Assembly: GCA_958295775.1 (NCBI GenBank)
Contig: CATQHC010000002.1
Coordinates: 1,077,830-1,141,829 of the forward strand
DNA: 64,000 nucleotides
Direction of reading: 5' to 3'
Source of the DNA: Chloroflexota bacterium
GTDB taxonomy: Bacteria; Chloroflexota; UBA11872; VXOZ01
Positions 9,197-17,417 of the stretch are shown here, piece by piece (position 1 is the stretch's first letter; every line of letters begins with the position of its first letter). A model generated the notes under the pieces. It was given only the letters and a program-made list of their open reading frames with translations. It ran no database searches and was not told where the DNA came from. A program made the translations under genes and the position numbers.

Positions 9197-10336
9197 ATGA
9201 AGATTAGCGATGTCCAAACCCATATCGTAAGTGGCGGCACGCGCAACTACACGTTTGTAACGATCACCGAGGAGAGTGGCCTGTACGGCATCGGCGAATC
9301 CGGCTGTTCCGGCAAGGACAATGCAGTTGCGGCGGCAGTGGAGCACTACCGGCCGCTGCTCATTGGGCAAGACGCCGCGCGCATCGAGCACATCTGGCAG
9401 GACCACTTTCGCGGCAATTTCTGGCGCGCGGGCCCGGTGCTCACGGCGGCAATTTCTGCCCTCGATATTGCGCTGTGGGACCTGGCCGGCAAAGCCCTCG
9501 AAGTCCCCACTTATCAACTCCTGGGCGGCAAGACCCGTGAGAAAGTACGCTGCTACGCCCACTTTGGCGGCGGGACCGACAGCCCGGAGTCCTTTGCGCA
9601 AGCCGCCCAAGCGCGCGTGGATGAAGGCTTTGAAGTCGTGCGTTTCGGCCTGCCGACCGATCCGGGTGACATTCTCGAGCCGGCGCGGGCAGTGTGCAAT
9701 GCGGTGGAGGCGTTTCAAGCCGTGCGGGAGACCGTGGGGCACGAGATTGAAATCGCCCTGGACGTGCACACGCGCCTCAGTCCCACCTGGGCCATTCAGT
9801 TATGTAAACGGCTCGAGCCGCTGCGCCCCTTTTTCATCGAAGACCCCATCCGCTCGGAGAACCCGCAATCGTTCGCCAATCTGCGCCACCATACTAGCGT
9901 TCCCATCGCCACCGGCGAGCAACTCATCACAAAGTGGCAGTTTCGCGAACTCATTGAAAACGAGTTGATCGACTATATGCGCGCGGACCTCGGCCTGGTG
10001 GGCGGCATCACCGAGGGCAAGAAAATCGCCGCCATGAGCGAAGTGCACTACATCGACTCGGCCCTGCACAATCCTCTGGGACCCGTAAACACTGCCGCCA
10101 GCGTGCAGCTTGATATGTGCATTCCCAATTTTGGCATCCAGGAACTCTCGCTGGTCCCACCCGCCATGACCGACATCTTTCCCACGCAATGCCATGTAGA
10201 GGCCGGACACCTCTATCCCGCCGACGTGCCCGGCATCGGCATCGAGTTCAACGCGGAAGCCGCAAAGCAGTACCCCTATCAGTACTGGGAACACGCCCGC
10301 CTGCACCGGGACGACGGTTCACTAACGGACTGGTAG
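9197..10336 (+). CDS. Enolase superfamily (mandelate racemase/muconate lactonizing), galactonate/mannonate dehydratase-like
   Basis: ALDIALWDLAGKALEVPTYQLLGG, FFIEDPI, PIATGEQL, ALHNPLGPVNTAASVQLD. Confidence 0.9.
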   Translation: MKISDVQTHIVSGGTRNYTFVTITEESGLYGIGESGCSGKDNAVAAAVEHYRPLLIGQDAARIEHIWQDHFRGNFWRAGPVLTAAISALDIALWDLAGKALEVPTYQLLGGKTREKVRCYAHFGGGTDSPESFAQAAQARVDEGFEVVRFGLPTDPGDILEPARAVCNAVEAFQAVRETVGHEIEIALDVHTRLSPTWAIQLCKRLEPLRPFFIEDPIRSENPQSFANLRHHTSVPIATGEQLITKWQFRELIENELIDYMRADLGLVGGITEGKKIAAMSEVHYIDSALHNPLGPVNTAASVQLDMCIPNFGIQELSLVPPAMTDIFPTQCHVEAGHLYPADVPGIGIEFNAEAAKQYPYQYWEHARLHRDDGSLTDW

Positions 10337-10380
10337 TGCCATACCTGGCGCAATGGACTCCATAGGCGGGTCAAGCGGGA

Positions 10381-10935
10381 CTAGGGCTGTGGGCACGAAA
10401 GCAAGCGTTCAGCAATCCTCTGCACGGTGTCCCAACGCTGTTGCGTTGCCTTGAATTTGCCGTTGACCTGCACACTCCAGCCCTGAAACTCCCCTGCGTG
10501 GCTTTCAATCTCCACGTCGCCCGTTTTCTTGACGAAGGACTTCACCGCGGGATCGTTTGCAAGGACGCTGATCAACCGCGTGGCGTGGTCTTCGCCCTTC
10601 CACGTAACGTCCACTACCTTGCCAAACAGCGGGAAGGACTTGCTACGCGCCGTTTTGATCTTGACCGCGCGCTGCTCCGTAAAGGGTCGCTCGTCCGGAA
10701 CGCCGAATACGGTCCACCACTGCGGCGGACTATACTGCGAGCCGTCCTGTTTCAAGCAGTTTATCCACCGGACCGGTCCCTCCTGCACGTCAATGATTCC
10801 CTGGGAACGGTTCGTCCAGGCATTCTGGATTTTCTCCTCCGGTCGTTCCCGCTCCGCCATCGTGGCGTTAATACCCAGCGCGTTCAGTGCAAGTGTCAAT
10901 TCATCTCGCGTCTTGTCCCGCAAGCGTTCCTTCAT
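10381..10935 (-). CDS. Hypothetical protein (184 aa), downstream of SPFH gene
   Basis: Open 184-aa ORF co-directional with the SPFH gene at a 23-bp gap. No family recognised. Confidence 0.6.
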   Translation of the reverse strand: MKERLRDKTRDELTLALNALGINATMAERERPEEKIQNAWTNRSQGIIDVQEGPVRWINCLKQDGSQYSPPQWWTVFGVPDERPFTEQRAVKIKTARSKSFPLFGKVVDVTWKGEDHATRLISVLANDPAVKSFVKKTGDVEIESHAGEFQGWSVQVNGKFKATQQRWDTVQRIAERLLSCPQP

Positions 10936-10958
10936 CCATCATTCCTCACGTAATTCCT

Positions 10959-11822
10959 CTAATGGTTAGATGAGGTGGTGTTGACCACGGGCTGAATGGC
11001 ATTCTCGCTCGTGAGGACGACAAGCAGGTTGCTCACTAACGCCGCTCGGCTCTTCTTATCGAATTCAATGACTTCGCGCTCGGCGAGCATGCCAAGCGCG
11101 TTCTCGACCATGCCCACAGCGCCTTCCACGATCTTCTGGCGGGCGGCAATAACGGCATCCGCCTGCTGCCGGCGCAGCATGGCGGCAGCGATCTCCGGTG
11201 CATACGCCAGATGGCTAACTCTTGCCTCCTGCACCTCCACTCCTGCTTGCGCCAAACGCTCCTGAATCTCAGTTTTGAGCTGATCCGAAACCTCTGCGGT
11301 GTGGGTGACAAGACTAACCTCTTCTTCTTCGTGGGCATCGTAGGCGTAGCCCGTAGCAAGATTGCGCACGGCAGCTTCGCTCTGAACGTGGACGTAATTC
11401 TCATAGTCGTCCACCTGAAAGGTGGCTTCAGCCGTGTCAACCACTTGCCACACAACAACTGCCGCGATTTCGATGGGGTTGCCGCGACTGTCATTCACCT
11501 TAACCCGCCCGGTCTCAAAATTGCGCACACGCAGTGAGATGCGCGCTTTGCTGTAGAACGGATTGGTATAGCGCAGTCCCGGTATGCGCGCCGTACCGCG
11601 ATACGCCCCAAAGAGCTGTAGCACCTTGCCCTCATTCGGCGAAACCTTGAAGAACCCAAATACGCCAACCATGAGTGCTATGAAAATGATGATCGGCAGG
11701 AAGATCAGCCACGGCACCACCGCTAGCAACACGATGAAGCCGGCAATGTCCAAGAGCAGAAACAGAAGCCAAAGGACAAGGAGCCCTACTCCGGGTAGGC
11801 CGTCTCGACGAGTTTCTTCCAT
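10959..11822 (-). CDS. SPFH/Band 7 domain membrane protein
   Basis: Hydrophobic N-terminus, then FFKVSPNEGKVLQLFGAYRGTARIPGLRYTNPF and ...VSHLAYAPEIAAAMLRRQQADAVIAARQKIVEGAVGMVE. Confidence 0.9.
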   Translation of the reverse strand: MEETRRDGLPGVGLLVLWLLFLLLDIAGFIVLLAVVPWLIFLPIIIFIALMVGVFGFFKVSPNEGKVLQLFGAYRGTARIPGLRYTNPFYSKARISLRVRNFETGRVKVNDSRGNPIEIAAVVVWQVVDTAEATFQVDDYENYVHVQSEAAVRNLATGYAYDAHEEEEVSLVTHTAEVSDQLKTEIQERLAQAGVEVQEARVSHLAYAPEIAAAMLRRQQADAVIAARQKIVEGAVGMVENALGMLAEREVIEFDKKSRAALVSNLLVVLTSENAIQPVVNTTSSNH

Positions 11823-11960
11823 CTTTCAATCACCTTTGGACTAATGAAAGAGTACTACATGTTTCCAGATTATCACGGTGACCGTGGATGCCAACTTCCT
11901 TGCAGCCGCGGTTACGCCACTTGCATTGAGCTACCTAGATCCAGAAACGAATGACGTAAA

Positions 11961-12980
11961 CTAGCCACGAGCCAGAGCAATCTCCGCCCCGTCAAACGCC
12001 CGGCACGTAATACGCACACGCCGTTCGCCAACCGCAACGGGGCTCACATTGCCATCCGGCCCTTGTACCTGCAACGGGCCCGGATCTTCCGCGAATGAAA
12101 CCACAAGCGTCAACTCGCCTTCTTCTATTTGCGGAGGAAGGTCAGGGATTTCCACGGCAATAGTGGCATGATCCTCCGATTCCTGGCTTACGCGGGTAGC
12201 ACAGTGGCGCCGCAGGTAGGCATAGCGTACGACGTCGTCCGGATTCGCGGCCCACATGCGGTCGCCAAAGAGCGTACGCATCTGGTCGAAGCGCTCCTCC
12301 AGCGCACGCGGCGAAATGCATTTGTGGCCCTGCGGCACCTTATACATCACTAAGTGAGTCACGTCCACCAACCACTGCCCCTGCACGCGCTCCGGCTCGA
12401 ATCCGCCGCGCGAGAGCCACTCAGGCAAGAACTCTATTTCGTCGTCCTCGGAGAGACGGTTGCGCCAGATGCTGAACGGATCGAAGTCGGGGGCATTCGT
12501 GTGTTCCGCGTCGTTGGAGGCGCGTGTCAGACCGAGATAGCCCGGCACTCGTGCCACCCATGCCCGCACCGTGTCGTAGACCTCAAAGCTGTTCCATGAC
12601 GAGAAAATAGGCACAGGTTGACCGAGGGCCTGTTCCAAAATGTGGTACGACTCCACAATCTCCTGCGCATAGTCAATTCGGCTCGGATCCCGCAACGGTG
12701 GGTGCGAGTAACTGTGGTTGCTGATGCTCCAGCCCTGCGACAGGAGAAACTTCAAGTGCTCCGGCCCCATGTGGAAGTAGTCGTTCAACGAACTGCGCTC
12801 GACGTGGCGTTTCTCTCCCAATTGCCCGGCGACCACTGCCACGTCGCCCGGAATGTGGTACTGCTGCGCGAGGGGAAACGCGTTGGCCAAACAGTCGATG
12901 GTGCCCTCGTCAAAGACCACCGAGTAGACGAACGCCGCGTCTTCTTTCCACGGTGCAACGTCTATGGACGTGATACGCAT
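11961..12980 (-). CDS. Polysaccharide deacetylase-like (NodB-fold) protein
   Basis: VFDEGTIDCLANAFPLAQQYHIPGDVAVV and WSISNHSYSHPPL resemble NodB motifs 1 and 2. Confidence 0.7.
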   Translation of the reverse strand: MRITSIDVAPWKEDAAFVYSVVFDEGTIDCLANAFPLAQQYHIPGDVAVVAGQLGEKRHVERSSLNDYFHMGPEHLKFLLSQGWSISNHSYSHPPLRDPSRIDYAQEIVESYHILEQALGQPVPIFSSWNSFEVYDTVRAWVARVPGYLGLTRASNDAEHTNAPDFDPFSIWRNRLSEDDEIEFLPEWLSRGGFEPERVQGQWLVDVTHLVMYKVPQGHKCISPRALEERFDQMRTLFGDRMWAANPDDVVRYAYLRRHCATRVSQESEDHATIAVEIPDLPPQIEEGELTLVVSFAEDPGPLQVQGPDGNVSPVAVGERRVRITCRAFDGAEIALARG

Positions 12981-13050
12981 GGTGCCTCTTTTACCCCTTT
13001 GAATTTCCTGTCGCCTGCCGGCATTCCGCGAGAGGAAGCTACGCTGAGCA

Positions 13051-13074
13051 CTCCTGTCATTGCCATGACAGGAG
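13051..13074. repeat. Perfect intergenic hairpin
   Basis: ctcctgtcat-tgcc-atgacaggag, 10-bp arms. Confidence 0.7.
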
Positions 13075-13096
13075 CCAAGAGAAGCGTTCCTGCTCT

Positions 13097-13212
13097 GGTA
13101 GCGTAGGTTTCCAACCTGCGTCTCCGGTAGCGTAGGCTTTCATCCCGCGTCCCCGCTAGCGTAAGTCTGCTACCTGCGGCCCCGGTAGCGCAGATTTGTA
13201 ACCTGCGTCTCC
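13097..13212. repeat. Four tandem 29-bp units, imperfect palindromes
   Basis: Units 13097-13125, 13126-13154, 13155-13183, 13184-13212 (ggtagcgtaggtttccaacctgcgtctcc and variants), no spacer. Confidence 0.9.
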
Positions 13213-13359
13213 TGCCGCAGTGCCGCGCGAGGACGGCCTCGAGCATGAAACGGGAGAGAAATCTATCTGGCCCTCGTTCCCTGGACTCCGCCTTTCGCCG
13301 GAGTGACGGACAGGAACACCTTCGACAGCAGGCTTACACGTACTTCACTTCTCTCAGAG

Positions 13360-14757
13360 TCAATGAATCCGTGCCGAGTCGTAGACGCCCGCCTTGCCGA
13401 TCTCAAGTGCGTTGACCTGCACCCAGACCTCACCTGGGTCTGAGTCTCCGTCAAGTTCAAGCGAAACAGACACTCGCTCAAGCCCTGGAACGGCCGCAAT
13501 GCAATGTCCGATTTGACGCCGGATCAGTAGGGCCGATTCCTCGCGGTTAGCGCCGGGATCGGCAGCGGACTTTGGGTCGCCGTTAAATGCAACCGTAAGC
13601 ATCTTTGCAACATCGAGCGCGCCGGTGTTTTCCACAACAATGTCGGCCACAAGCCGGCCATTCTCGCGGCGCACCTCTGATGAGTTGCCGTCAATACGCA
13701 ACCCCGCCGCAAGCTCTTGGGGCGTCAATGAGACCGCCCGGTAGGCATCGAAGATGCCATGGCCGAGCAGCGGGTCCCAACCGTTGCCCTGTGACGTATT
13801 GCGCAGAATCTCTCGTATTTCCCGATTGGATAGATGCGGATAGCGTGAGAACGCCAGCGCCGCGACACCGCCGCCAAAGGCCGATGCCATGCAGCCGCCC
13901 TCAAACGGAATGTAATCCAGGTCGCCGCCGGTTCCCCACACAGACTCGGTGGGGTCGTCCGTATTGCGCTCACCGCCGGGCGTGGCCGCCTCCACGTAGT
14001 CTGCCGATGCCGCGATGTTCGCTGCTTGACCATGCCGGTTCGTCGAACCGACGGCAAAGACGCTGTCAACGCCGGCATTCACGGTCGCTACCCGCCTACC
14101 GCGATTGTCGGCCGTGCCTTTGAATACCAGGCAACCGGACTGATAGGCATAATCGAGCGCCTCGATCAAGCCGATGTTGTCGTAGGGATAGCTGAAGTCG
14201 GTCCCCTTATAAAACAGGGGGACGCCGTCCGTGTGGTCCATGGTGATGTAGCCGTGGGGCATTACGAGCACCTTGGCCCCGTGATCAACTGCATAGCGTA
14301 CTGCGCGCGGCCAACTCTTCTGGTGGTGCGGCTCGTAGCCGACACGCAAGACCATGATGGGACACTTGGGAGCGGTTGCGGCTACTTCTCCCACGACAAA
14401 GGCATGGTGTCCGCGATGATACATCGTATCCGAGCGCAACCCTTCGTATTCAAGGGTGGCGTCCTCCTCGGCAAAGTCCCAGCCGTGCACGTCGCCCCGC
14501 GTTGGTCGCGGATTCACCCACAGGTGACCCTCGTGATCAGGGTGATACCGATAGCCCAAGTCGATTAGGGCCACGATAACGTCGGGGCTGCCCTGTGTTA
14601 TGGCGTGCGCCTCCGGCACTCGCATTTGATCCAGCGCCCAATCATACGGCTCGCGCACGCCCTCCGGCAGTACGCCACTTTGCTTCTCAGCGATGGCCAT
14701 CTCTACCTCCTCTTGCAAACGTGAATATTCTCGGCTATTGGGGTCAACCTTGGTCAT
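13360..14757 (-). CDS. S8/subtilase-family protein with predicted Cys nucleophile
   Basis: PDVIVALIDLGYRYHPDHEGHLWVNP (Asp), YHRGHHAFVVGEVAA (His), GTADNRG (oxyanion Asn), GGCMASAFGGGVAALA at the usual GTSMAxPHVAGVAAL site. Confidence 0.85.
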   Translation of the reverse strand: MTKVDPNSREYSRLQEEVEMAIAEKQSGVLPEGVREPYDWALDQMRVPEAHAITQGSPDVIVALIDLGYRYHPDHEGHLWVNPRPTRGDVHGWDFAEEDATLEYEGLRSDTMYHRGHHAFVVGEVAATAPKCPIMVLRVGYEPHHQKSWPRAVRYAVDHGAKVLVMPHGYITMDHTDGVPLFYKGTDFSYPYDNIGLIEALDYAYQSGCLVFKGTADNRGRRVATVNAGVDSVFAVGSTNRHGQAANIAASADYVEAATPGGERNTDDPTESVWGTGGDLDYIPFEGGCMASAFGGGVAALAFSRYPHLSNREIREILRNTSQGNGWDPLLGHGIFDAYRAVSLTPQELAAGLRIDGNSSEVRRENGRLVADIVVENTGALDVAKMLTVAFNGDPKSAADPGANREESALLIRRQIGHCIAAVPGLERVSVSLELDGDSDPGEVWVQVNALEIGKAGVYDSARIH

Positions 14758-14875
14758 CTACGCTTTCGCGGGCATCCATCTACTCCGCGCACTGCCATGA
14801 TGACCGCCCTTGATCAAAGTCGCGAAGCCATGCAATTTTCGGGAATGACGTATTGAGGTGCTGTTTCTTTGTAGC

Positions 14876-14894
14876 GCGGGGGCTTGCCCCCCGC
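14876..14894. repeat. Second copy of gtagcgcgggggcttg-cccccgc hairpin
   Basis: gcggggg-cttgc-cccccgc. Confidence 0.75.
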
Positions 14895-14956
14895 TCCTAG
14901 GAGTATGTGCGCGCCAATGCGTTGTACGCTAGTAAACTGTTGAAAGGACAAGATGG

Positions 14957-14976
14957 ATTCCCGCGAATGCGGGAAT
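14957..14976. repeat. attcccgc-gaat-gcgggaat palindrome (tggattcccgc...gcgggaatgacg family)
   Basis: Perfect 8-bp arms; related copies at 13285, 17424 and 21827. Confidence 0.8.
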
Positions 14977-15140
14977 GACGCACGACGCCTCCCTTTCGTT
15001 ACCCTCCTGCAATCCCTCACCTGCAGCCCTCTTGCTACATACAAACTACGGTCAGAAAGCCGACCGCACTATTCAGTCCTAAATCTGCCCAAAGCAAGGG
15101 CCTAGTGCTTCCCGCTTGGGCCGGAACCAGGACCTAGCAT

Positions 15141-16250
15141 TCATACAATCGCCACTTCCTGCGGGATCGTACCCAGACGCTCGAATCCATCTTCCCTAAG
15201 CACGTACATGTCTTCCTCGAGCCACGAAGACTCCAGCGAGACCACATTGTTCTCAGCAAACGTAATCTCCGGTCGCACGTCAACGGCGGACGGCAGCAGG
15301 CTGCCAATCAACGGTTCCTCGTGCTTATCCATGCCCACGCCATGGATCCACCAGGCATACTCGCCCGTATCCTTAAACTCGCGCTGACAGGCGTCAAAGA
15401 CCTCCCGCTTGGTCTTGCCGGGTCTGACGAGTTCTTCCATGAAGAGTTGCCGGTCGCGGTGCTCACGCCAGACGGCCAGGCTCTCCTTGCGGGGCGTGCC
15501 CACGCAAAAATTAAACTTCTGATCGGAAAAGTAGCCGGCGGCAACGGCGGCAAGATCGACGCGGTACACTAGTCCGGCTTCCACCACGCCGGGACCGCGA
15601 ATCACCGCCGCGTCAGGTTGCTCGCGCAAGCTCGTGCCGCCATGGGGCAGCATCCACGACACCGGCGAGGTATTGATGGGTAACGCACCATTATCGAGCA
15701 CTGCCTTCGCCCACACCGTTACGAGATACTGAAAGGTGATGCCCACACGCACCTCTCGCAGCATCTCACGGTACCCGGCTTCCGAGGCCGATATCGCCTT
15801 GCGGAGCCACTGTATCTCTTGCGGCGTCTTGCAAGCTCGGGCTTCTGCGAGTAGCAGGTCGGCGGAAACGAACGTCGCCTCCGGCAGCAGTTCCTTAAGC
15901 CTCTCCAGATCGCTCACCGCGGCAAAGTCCATATCCAAACCGATGCGCGCACGCGCCAGATCCCGCCGGCGCATTTGCGCTGCCAGTTCATTCAGGCGCG
16001 CCGCGCGCGTGTGATCGGGCGACAACCCTTCCACTTGCATGTCAGTGTCGCTGGGACGACCGCCGAACGTAAACGACCGGTCTGGCGGCACGAGGCACGT
16101 CATCCACGGCGCCAGCCCCTGGGGTTCGTTGAGCCACGGCCCCTCGCTGATTGCACCCGCCAGGTAAGCGCAATTACGCATGCCCAGCGTAACCAGCGCA
16201 TCCAGCCGTTGTTCCGCCATAGATTGTGTTATGCGCGCATAGTCAGCCAT
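15141..16250 (-). CDS. M24 family metallopeptidase (Xaa-Pro aminopeptidase/creatinase fold)
   Basis: YRVDLAAVAAGYFSDQKFNFCVG (two Asp), WWIHGVGMDKHEEP (His), ITFAENNVVSLESSW and YVLREDGFERL (Glu). Confidence 0.9.
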   Translation of the reverse strand: MADYARITQSMAEQRLDALVTLGMRNCAYLAGAISEGPWLNEPQGLAPWMTCLVPPDRSFTFGGRPSDTDMQVEGLSPDHTRAARLNELAAQMRRRDLARARIGLDMDFAAVSDLERLKELLPEATFVSADLLLAEARACKTPQEIQWLRKAISASEAGYREMLREVRVGITFQYLVTVWAKAVLDNGALPINTSPVSWMLPHGGTSLREQPDAAVIRGPGVVEAGLVYRVDLAAVAAGYFSDQKFNFCVGTPRKESLAVWREHRDRQLFMEELVRPGKTKREVFDACQREFKDTGEYAWWIHGVGMDKHEEPLIGSLLPSAVDVRPEITFAENNVVSLESSWLEEDMYVLREDGFERLGTIPQEVAIV

Positions 16251-16253
16251 AGC

Positions 16254-17366
16254 TTATAACGAACTGCTCTCATTCTCGTTGGGCCGTGGGTTCTCCACTC
16301 CCATCATCCAACTCCTAAAGACATCTTGCGTCAGTTCGCTCAGCACTTCTTTTCGCTCTTCCAATTCATCAATAGAGCCCAGCCGCAAGAAAACTTCCTC
16401 ATCAACTCGTTCCGTCTTCGCCGCATGTAGAGGTCGTCGCGATTCGAAAGAACCGTTCCCATTGTTATGTTGATCAAACTTGTCCTTGCAAAGATCAACT
16501 GCGCGTGGATAGTACACTATTTCAATTCCGCTGGGCTCATTAATAAGCTCAATTGCCAAGAAAGCAAGGCTTGAAGTGGCCCCTGATTCCTTCCGCACAG
16601 GCAACTTAAAGGTAATACCGTTGGCTCTTGGATCCTCATAGAGACCGGAATTCTTCCCTTGGACAATCCTGTGCCAGTCATCCCAAATAAGATGCTTCGC
16701 ATTCTTCCACAGATCACTGGCGGCCAATTCCTCCGCACGTTTCTCAAGTGCACTTAGCCGTTCCGCTTTCGCCAGATTTGATGTAATGCTACTTAAGGCG
16801 CTCTCAACCTGTACTTGCTTGACCAGCAGGGTCTTATCACCATAATCAAAACCATAGAAACTAATTAGGGATATGTCTAAGCCGGCTTCAGCCAAAAAGT
16901 CGACCATTCGTCGTGTCGTCTCATCAGCGCCCAGCCCTACCAAGAACATACTCAGCGGCCGTAGCAAGTCCAGAGATTCCCCGAACTCTTCCCGGTACCA
17001 CTCCTCAAAGTCCTCAATCTTGTCAATGTCTCTTGAACCGGAATTGTCGACGACACGCCTGGCCAATTCGGTTTCGCTCATGGCCTCAAGCGCGGATCCG
17101 TAGTCGATTACTTGCGCCACGGCATCGCGGGTTAGCGTGCCGCGTTTTAGTTCGAATACTGCGAGTTTGCCTTCATCATCCACACCAAGCAGATCGAGAA
17201 ACCCATCGGCGACCGGCATTTGCCGACCCACCAACTTTAGGTTTGGCAATAACATCCTCGGGTTTGCTGCAAGCGTGTCTTCTAAACTACTCTCCAAGTC
17301 CATCTTGGCACGCTCTACTGGCACGACCTCGGAATCTTCTATTGCCCAAATCTCTATTTCTTCCAT
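16254..17366 (-). CDS. NucS/DUF91-like protein with PD-(D/E)XK nuclease motif
   Basis: GFLDLLGVDDEGKLAVFELKRGTLTRDAVAQVIDYGSAL (D...ELK). Confidence 0.75.
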   Translation of the reverse strand: MEEIEIWAIEDSEVVPVERAKMDLESSLEDTLAANPRMLLPNLKLVGRQMPVADGFLDLLGVDDEGKLAVFELKRGTLTRDAVAQVIDYGSALEAMSETELARRVVDNSGSRDIDKIEDFEEWYREEFGESLDLLRPLSMFLVGLGADETTRRMVDFLAEAGLDISLISFYGFDYGDKTLLVKQVQVESALSSITSNLAKAERLSALEKRAEELAASDLWKNAKHLIWDDWHRIVQGKNSGLYEDPRANGITFKLPVRKESGATSSLAFLAIELINEPSGIEIVYYPRAVDLCKDKFDQHNNGNGSFESRRPLHAAKTERVDEEVFLRLGSIDELEERKEVLSELTQDVFRSWMMGVENPRPNENESSSL

Positions 17367-17417
17367 TTACAACCTCTTTGGTTCCAAAGATAGAATCCAT
17401 TCAGTTGCTATTCATTC

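Noticed and set aside
13097-13212. Possible CRISPR array
   Set aside because: Units abut with no variable spacers and no cas genes are in the window.
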